Positions 6,616-9,640 of a DNA stretch of 9,640 nucleotides are shown one piece after another; positions within the stretch are counted from its first letter, which is position 1; every line of letters starts with the position of its first letter. The notes beneath the pieces are model-generated. The model was given only the letters and a program-made list of their open reading frames with translations, had not been told where the DNA came from and ran no database searches. Position numbers and translations under genes: made by a program. This DNA comes from CAYQCE01 sp964415885 (lineage in GTDB: Bacteria; Zixibacteria; MSB-5A5; JAABVY01; JAHJOQ01): contig CAYQCE010000080.1 in the NCBI GenBank assembly GCA_964415885.1, forward strand, positions 1 to 9,640, read 5' to 3'.

Positions 6616-7206
6616 TCACTTTCCTCTTTTACCGGATTCAGTTCGCGATGATCTCGTTTGCACCTCAGAGTCTTTCACGAGATGAACCGAATCCTCATTA
6701 TGGATAGGGGTGACATGCACTTCGACATCATCTCCTGGGGATGTCGGAATATTCTTGCCGACATAGTCCGCCTTGATCGGAAGCTCTCTGTGACCCCGGT
6801 CGACCAGTACTGCGAGTTGAATGGCCTTAGGCCTGCCAAAGTCGATGACCTGGTCGAGTGCGGCGCGGATCGTGCGACCCGTGAAAAGGACGTCATCGAC
6901 CAAAACAACAACCTTGTCGTCGATTGGGAAAAGCACCTCCGTTTTGTGCACCTCAGGTTGATCAAATCGGGTGTGGACGTCATCGCGGTAGAATGTAATG
7001 TCCATATAGCCGACCGGGACATCCGCATTCTCGATCTTCTTGATGTTCTCGGCGACCCTGTCCGCGAGGTAGTCGCCGCGAGTCTTGATGCCGATTATCG
7101 CGAGATTCTCGGCGCCGGAGTTGCGCTCGATAATCTCGTGGGCGATACGCATCAAAGCCCGCCGGACTTTCATCTGATCCATGACCTCTGTTTTTTCAGA
7201 AGGCAA
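6616..7206 (-). CDS. pyrR: Bifunctional pyr operon regulator / uracil phosphoribosyltransferase PyrR
   Basis: PyrR binds the leader RNA of pyr operons when UMP is abundant, favouring a terminator. Many members also convert uracil and PRPP to UMP. Family marks are RRALMRIAHEIIERN (15-29), GIKTRGDYLADR (39-50), TFYRDD (71-76), the PRPP loop VVLVDDVLFTGRT (100-112) and LVDRGHRELPIKADYVGKNIPTS (134-156). At 196 residues it exceeds the common length of about 180 because of a basic, low-complexity tail (about 180-196). The start is taken as TTG 7206. AGAGGAGG lies 4 bases upstream, and this start aligns with known PyrR N-termini. An in-frame ATG at 7221 would make the ribosome-binding site itself coding (RGG) and has no site of its own. 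It is first in pyrR-pyrB-pyrC and is preceded by its own attenuator. Confidence 0.95.
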   Translation of the reverse strand: MPSEKTEVMDQMKVRRALMRIAHEIIERNSGAENLAIIGIKTRGDYLADRVAENIKKIENADVPVGYMDITFYRDDVHTRFDQPEVHKTEVLFPIDDKVVVLVDDVLFTGRTIRAALDQVIDFGRPKAIQLAVLVDRGHRELPIKADYVGKNIPTSPGDDVEVHVTPIHNEDSVHLVKDSEVQTRSSRTESGKRGK

Positions 7207-7264
7207 GGTTCCTCCTCTCATGTGTATGCAGGTTTATTGAATTTGAACCGAGTGGGTAGATATG

Positions 7265-7293
7265 AAAAAGCCTCCCTGAGTATTTTCGGGAGG
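7265..7293 (-). terminator. pyr operon leader (attenuator) terminator
   Basis: On the minus strand CCTCCC (7293-7288), an 11-base loop and GGGAGG (7276-7271) are followed by C and TTTTT (7269-7265). It lies between the pyr promoter and pyrR, about 60 bases upstream of the start codon, so it can only act as a regulated leader terminator. Its 5' arm, extended as CTCCCG (7292-7287), can alternatively pair with CGGTGAG (7339-7333) of the PyrR hairpin. Confidence 0.85.
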
Positions 7294-7322
7294 TTCTGTC
7301 TCTGCGGAGCATCTTTGTATCC

Positions 7323-7354
7323 CCTTTCCGGTCTCACCGTACCGGTCTTAAAGG
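7323..7354 (-). promoter_or_regulatory. PyrR-binding hairpin (anti-antiterminator) in the pyr leader
   Basis: Read on the minus strand: lower stem CCTTT/AAAGG, a 4-base purine bulge AAGA on the 5' side, upper stem CCGGT/ACCGG, a closing A-G mismatch, then the hexaloop CGGTGA. This matches the PyrR binding-loop layout known from Bacillus: a bulged stem with a CNGNGA loop (CAGAGA there). Sequence CGGTGAGA fits the CNGNGAGG core at 7 of 8 positions. Bound PyrR would hold this hairpin and leave the downstream terminator free to form. Confidence 0.8.
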
Positions 7355-7369
7355 TTCTTGTCTCGTTCC

Positions 7370-7397
7370 AATAAACGAATTCAGATTAGGGTGTCAA
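7370..7397 (-). promoter_or_regulatory. pyr operon promoter
   Basis: On the minus strand a perfect -35 TTGACA (7397-7392), a 16-base spacer and TTTATT (7375-7370, 4 of 6 matches). Transcription would start near 7363, just before the PyrR hairpin, giving a leader of about 155 bases before pyrR. Confidence 0.7.
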
Positions 7398-7398
7398 G

Positions 7399-7421
7399 AA
7401 AATTAACGTAATCGCCGTTAA
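7399..7421 (-). terminator. Weak terminator after the beta-helix/dockerin gene
   Basis: On the minus strand TTAACG (7421-7416), a 7-base loop and CGTTAA (7408-7403) run into TTTTC. The stem is short and AT-rich. It is placed right between the stop of the beta-helix gene and the pyr -35 box, so it could insulate the pyr promoter. Another hairpin (7432-7448, 7 bp, 3-base loop) stands just upstream of it. Confidence 0.45.
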
Positions 7422-7456
7422 ATCGACTTCGGCATTCGAATCGGATGCAATGATTG

Positions 7457-8848
7457 CTATCTGCAACCGGCGCATGGCTCCGTGCCGAACTGGAATACAT
7501 ATTGCAGAAGATATACCGTGTCATCGATATCGATGTAGCCGGCGCAGTCAACGTTTCCGGCTTCGTACGGGATCGGCGGTGCGCCTCCATTGAAGACATA
7601 GTTCATTATGTAGACGATGTCATCGATGTCTATTATCCCTGAGAAATCGAGATCACCACAGACCCAATCCGACTCGCAACTGACATCGCAGGCTCCTATC
7701 AGTTCGCTGCAGGGGGCGTAGTCCGGTGCGCATGGCGAGTAGTTATAAATGTGGAGATCACCGTCCTCGCTGTTGCAGAAACGGGGATCCGCACTGATAT
7801 TGCCCGACTTGGTCTCCTGTTTCCAGATACCACCGGCCCAGTCTCCGCCCGCATTGCCGAATATGTCCGTGCAGCTAATTTCTGTCGTGTTTCGTCCTGC
7901 CAGCGTAATCGATTCGTGCGAGGTGCTGAACGCTATGATTGTGTGGTCGATTGTCAGATCGCTGAGCCAGGCGTAGATTCCACCGCAGTTGTAAGCGAAC
8001 GTGCAGCCGGAAATAGCTGCCTGCGACATCGAGACGCCGAGACCATAACCCCTGCTCTCAGCAAATACACAGCCAGATATGACGGCGTCGCTTTCTTCTC
8101 CCAGAGCCACGGCGCCGATATTCCAGTCGTTGGGGCCGTAATCGCCGTAACCTTCGTTGTCGATAATGCGGCAGTTTGTCATTTGAATCGAGGAGCCGAG
8201 AGCGTTTACTGCGCCATGCTCGCGGGCTGACGTGTTGGCTTCGAAATCGCAGTTGCCGAATGTTGCGTTGCCGCCGTACACCTCAACAGCGCCTGCTGCG
8301 CCTCCACCGCTGGCGAGGCCCTGTCCGTGGTTTTCGGAGAAAGTGCAGTCGATGAATCTCGCCGAGGCGTTCCTAACGAACGCTGCACCTCCGTTGTGAG
8401 CGGCCGTGTTGCCTGTGAAGATGCAGTTGCGAAAAAGCGGAGAGGCGGCATTAGAAACTGTTACCGCGCCTCCGGATTCATGATAGCCGTTCCAGAACGT
8501 GAATCCTCTTATCTCGGGGGAGAACGGAACCGAACCGTCGAACATGAAAGCACGGTGGTTATGGGATGGCAAGCCACCGCAATCGATAATCGTGCTTTGC
8601 GGACCATCTTCCGACATCACGAGAATCTGCTTGTCGGTGATTTCTATATCGCGGTTGTAGTAGCCGGAATAAACTCCCGACGCCACCAGAACCGTATCGC
8701 CGTTCTGCGCGTTCGTTACTGCCTGCCGGACAGAACTGTACTCGGTCGGCACAGATCGTACCCTGCCATGGCTGTCTGAATATGTCGCGCAGAAGAATAG
8801 AAGAGATGCTGCAACTCCCATGCAGCGCCTCATTGGTGCTGACTTCAA
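7457..8848 (-). CDS. Secreted right-handed beta-helix protein with C-terminal dockerin-like domain
   Basis: A 463-residue exported protein. The N-terminus (positive MKSAPMRR, then hydrophobic MGVAASLLFFCATY, to about residue 28) is a Sec signal peptide. The opening VPTEYSSVRQAVTNAQNGDTV (33-53) is the usual first turn of pectin-lyase-like beta-helices. Repeated turns of the form 'NCIFTGNTA', 'DCTFSENHG' and 'GCTFAYNCG' (about 120-330) make the parallel beta-helix. ADPRFC...SPCAPDYAPCSELIGACDVSC closes it. Residues 397-463 hold two calcium-loop repeats: D399/D401/S403/D407/D410 and N432/D434/D440/D443, as in type I dockerins. The start is TTG 8848 with AGGAG 9 bases upstream; ATG 8833 has no such site. 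No catalytic residues or ligand can be named. It is probably a surface or extracellular protein, and no cohesin partner is in the window. Confidence 0.85.
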   Translation of the reverse strand: MKSAPMRRCMGVAASLLFFCATYSDSHGRVRSVPTEYSSVRQAVTNAQNGDTVLVASGVYSGYYNRDIEITDKQILVMSEDGPQSTIIDCGGLPSHNHRAFMFDGSVPFSPEIRGFTFWNGYHESGGAVTVSNAASPLFRNCIFTGNTAAHNGGAAFVRNASARFIDCTFSENHGQGLASGGGAAGAVEVYGGNATFGNCDFEANTSAREHGAVNALGSSIQMTNCRIIDNEGYGDYGPNDWNIGAVALGEESDAVISGCVFAESRGYGLGVSMSQAAISGCTFAYNCGGIYAWLSDLTIDHTIIAFSTSHESITLAGRNTTEISCTDIFGNAGGDWAGGIWKQETKSGNISADPRFCNSEDGDLHIYNYSPCAPDYAPCSELIGACDVSCESDWVCGDLDFSGIIDIDDIVYIMNYVFNGGAPPIPYEAGNVDCAGYIDIDDTVYLLQYVFQFGTEPCAGCR

Positions 8849-8953
8849 TGTCTATTTCTCCTGCAAACCGGTCCCGCATCCAAGCGGAACAAACAGTGAG
8901 TACGCAGAGGCTGGAAAAGGTGCTGGTAAATCTCCTCTGCCCTCTTGTCAATC

Positions 8954-8982
8954 TTTATACGTAGACAGGTTTCATTCCGCAA
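8954..8982 (-). promoter_or_regulatory. Candidate promoter of the beta-helix gene
   Basis: On the minus strand TTGCGG (8982-8977), a 17-base spacer and TATAAA (8959-8954, 5 of 6). The start would be near 8947, leaving a 5' UTR of about 99 bases. That UTR can fold as GCAGAGG (8940-8934) with CCTCTGC (8910-8904), a 7-bp stem with a 23-base loop. Confidence 0.5.
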
Positions 8983-9012
8983 GTTTGTTGAGAAGAAAGA
9001 TCAAGCAATTAG

Positions 9013-9034
9013 TGCGTACTTCATTTAGTACGCA
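9013..9034. repeat. Perfect 8-bp inverted repeat, operator-like or terminator stem
   Basis: TGCGTACT (9013-9020) and AGTACGCA (9027-9034) flank TCATTT. It lies about 84 bases after the lipoprotein stop and about 30 bases upstream of the beta-helix -35 box. Neither strand has a T tract directly after the stem, so a simple terminator is doubtful. A third copy of the arm at 8899-8906 favours a protein-binding site. Confidence 0.6.
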
Positions 9035-9097
9035 ATGAAACAGGCTGCGCCAATTTGTGCAGTATCTAAGCGGTCAAAGACAGTGTGCATCCACTAT

Positions 9098-9117
9098 TCA
9101 ATGATAGTCAATGATAG
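9098..9117. repeat. Tandem 10-bp duplication TCAATGATAG x2
   Basis: Two perfect adjacent copies (9098-9107 and 9108-9117), ending at the base next to the lipoprotein stop codon on the minus strand. It is probably a small slippage duplication. Confidence 0.8.
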
Positions 9118-9417
9118 CTACCTGGAACGCCCCGATGAACCCTTGCCGCCGCCTCCGAAGAAAATCATCACTCCGAGAAGGAAGCCGAAGTTGTACCATC
9201 CGCCACTGTTGTGAACCTCGTAGACATGCACATTGTTTGAAAACAGCGAGATGATGAACGTGAACAGGAGTATGAACCCGTGCCAAAGCCCGCTCCAGAA
9301 TCCGGCGACATCGCCTTCCTTATCGGGAGCGTTTACTAAGCCGTTCGGTCCCGGCGCACAGCCGGCAAGCAGGGCAATGAGCAAGATGGATATAGTTACA
9401 TATGTGAGATTCTTCAT
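9118..9417 (-). CDS. Small lipoprotein with two hydrophobic segments, function unknown
   Basis: A 99-residue protein. MKNLTYVTISILLIALLAGC is a type II signal peptide with lipobox LAGC and lipidated C20. A short linker APGPNGLVNAPDKEGD follows. Then come a hydrophobic segment with conserved-looking aromatics (FWSGLWHGFILLFTFIISLF, 40-59), a polar turn NNVHVYEVHNSGGWYN (61-76), a second hydrophobic segment (FGFLLGVMIFF, 77-87) and a glycine/basic tail GGGGKGSSGRSR. I recall similarly worded small proteins in many bacteria without an assigned role; I cannot name a family. ATG 9417 is chosen because GGAG lies 7 bases upstream and the signal peptide starts there. A longer frame to 9636 covers the promoter and a palindrome. 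It precedes the beta-helix gene but has its own promoter. Confidence 0.85.
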   Translation of the reverse strand: MKNLTYVTISILLIALLAGCAPGPNGLVNAPDKEGDVAGFWSGLWHGFILLFTFIISLFSNNVHVYEVHNSGGWYNFGFLLGVMIFFGGGGKGSSGRSR

Positions 9418-9472
9418 ACTGTTTCTCCACGTGAAATTGCCATGGAGTTGGCCAGGATCTTTTACGCCGTCA

Positions 9473-9501
9473 AAAATACAGCGCGGCAAAAGTGTATTCA
9501 A
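9473..9501 (-). promoter_or_regulatory. Candidate promoter of the small lipoprotein gene
   Basis: On the minus strand TTGAAT (9501-9496, 4 of 6), a 17-base spacer and TATTTT (9478-9473, 4 of 6). The start would be near 9466, giving a 5' UTR of about 49 bases that contains the GGAG ribosome-binding site. Confidence 0.5.
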
Positions 9502-9604
9502 GATAATATTTCCAGATTGTGTGGGTGGAAACGTCTCTGCAGAATCTTGCGAGTCGAGACCTTTGCGGTTTCTACATCCTTCTCTTCGTAGGTCGGTGTT
9601 CCGA

Positions 9605-9622
9605 ATCCCGCCTCGGCGGGAT
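9605..9622. repeat. GC-rich palindrome at the right edge
   Basis: ATCCCGCC (9605-9612), TC, GGCGGGAT (9615-9622): 8-bp arms that are perfect complements. It resembles the intergenic extragenic-palindrome type of repeat. No T tract follows on either strand. The window ends 18 bases later, so its context is unknown. Confidence 0.6.
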
Positions 9623-9640
9623 GAGAAACCCGGCATGCTT

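Larger units (their letters stand above)
8849..9117. other. Spacer between lipoprotein and beta-helix genes
   Basis: No gene is supported here. Besides the promoter and 5' UTR hairpin, it holds three copies of the 8-mer AGTACGCA. Copies at 8899-8906 and 9027-9034 are direct. One at 9013-9020 is inverted and makes the dyad at 9013-9034. A tandem duplication lies at 9098-9117. Confidence 0.6.

Noticed and set aside
6658..7374. 238-codon plus-strand frame across pyrR and its leader
   Set aside because: It is antisense to pyrR and runs through the attenuator and promoter. The pyrR motifs on the other strand are unmistakable.
9418..9636. N-terminal extension of the small lipoprotein
   Set aside because: It would bury the lipoprotein signal peptide in mid-protein and covers a promoter and a palindrome; ATG 9417 has its own GGAG.
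1..9640. CRISPR array, insertion sequence, prophage or toxin-antitoxin module
   Set aside because: No regularly spaced repeats, transposase or integrase motifs, or paired small toxin and antitoxin genes were found on either strand.

Overview
The window reads as a chromosomal housekeeping region of an uncultured-type bacterium. I see no phage, transposon or CRISPR signal. Three things point away from Proteobacteria. The SRP RNA is the long, Alu-domain-bearing form. A pyrR-led pyrimidine operon carries a PyrR-type attenuator. A secreted beta-helix protein ends in a dockerin-like pair of calcium loops with 'DIDDIVY..NYVF' wording, which is common in FCB-group candidate phyla such as Zixibacteria. 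That placement is an inference of moderate confidence at best.

Plus strand, left half. The 3' part of a tRNA-Ala(CGC) with encoded CCA is followed by a clean intrinsic terminator. About 255 bases without a gene come next, then the long SRP RNA (about 357-627), dnaX, ybaB, recR and a class I SAM-dependent methyltransferase. The SRP RNA-dnaX-ybaB-recR order is the one known from Bacillus and other phyla. The protein genes overlap or abut, so they look like one operon. A 363-base gene-free stretch with strong RNA secondary structure separates it from the convergent pyr operon and ends in an intrinsic terminator.

Minus strand, right half. pyrR-pyrB-pyrC form a tight operon for early UMP synthesis: aspartate carbamoyltransferase, dihydroorotase and the RNA-binding regulator. 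It has a recognisable promoter, a PyrR-binding-loop hairpin and a leader terminator. Upstream of it, on the same strand but with separate promoters, lie a gene for a secreted beta-helix/dockerin protein and a small conserved-looking lipoprotein with two hydrophobic segments.

The best second-look items are regulatory. There is an A9 tract in dnaX at the core/tail boundary where slippage in either direction meets an early stop, giving a gamma-like short form. There is the PyrR attenuator, in which the PyrR hexaloop can alternatively pair with the terminator's 5' arm. There is the structured RNA region at 4003-4365, and an 8-mer (AGTACGCA) present three times upstream of the beta-helix gene. I do not see a clearly undescribed multi-gene system here.
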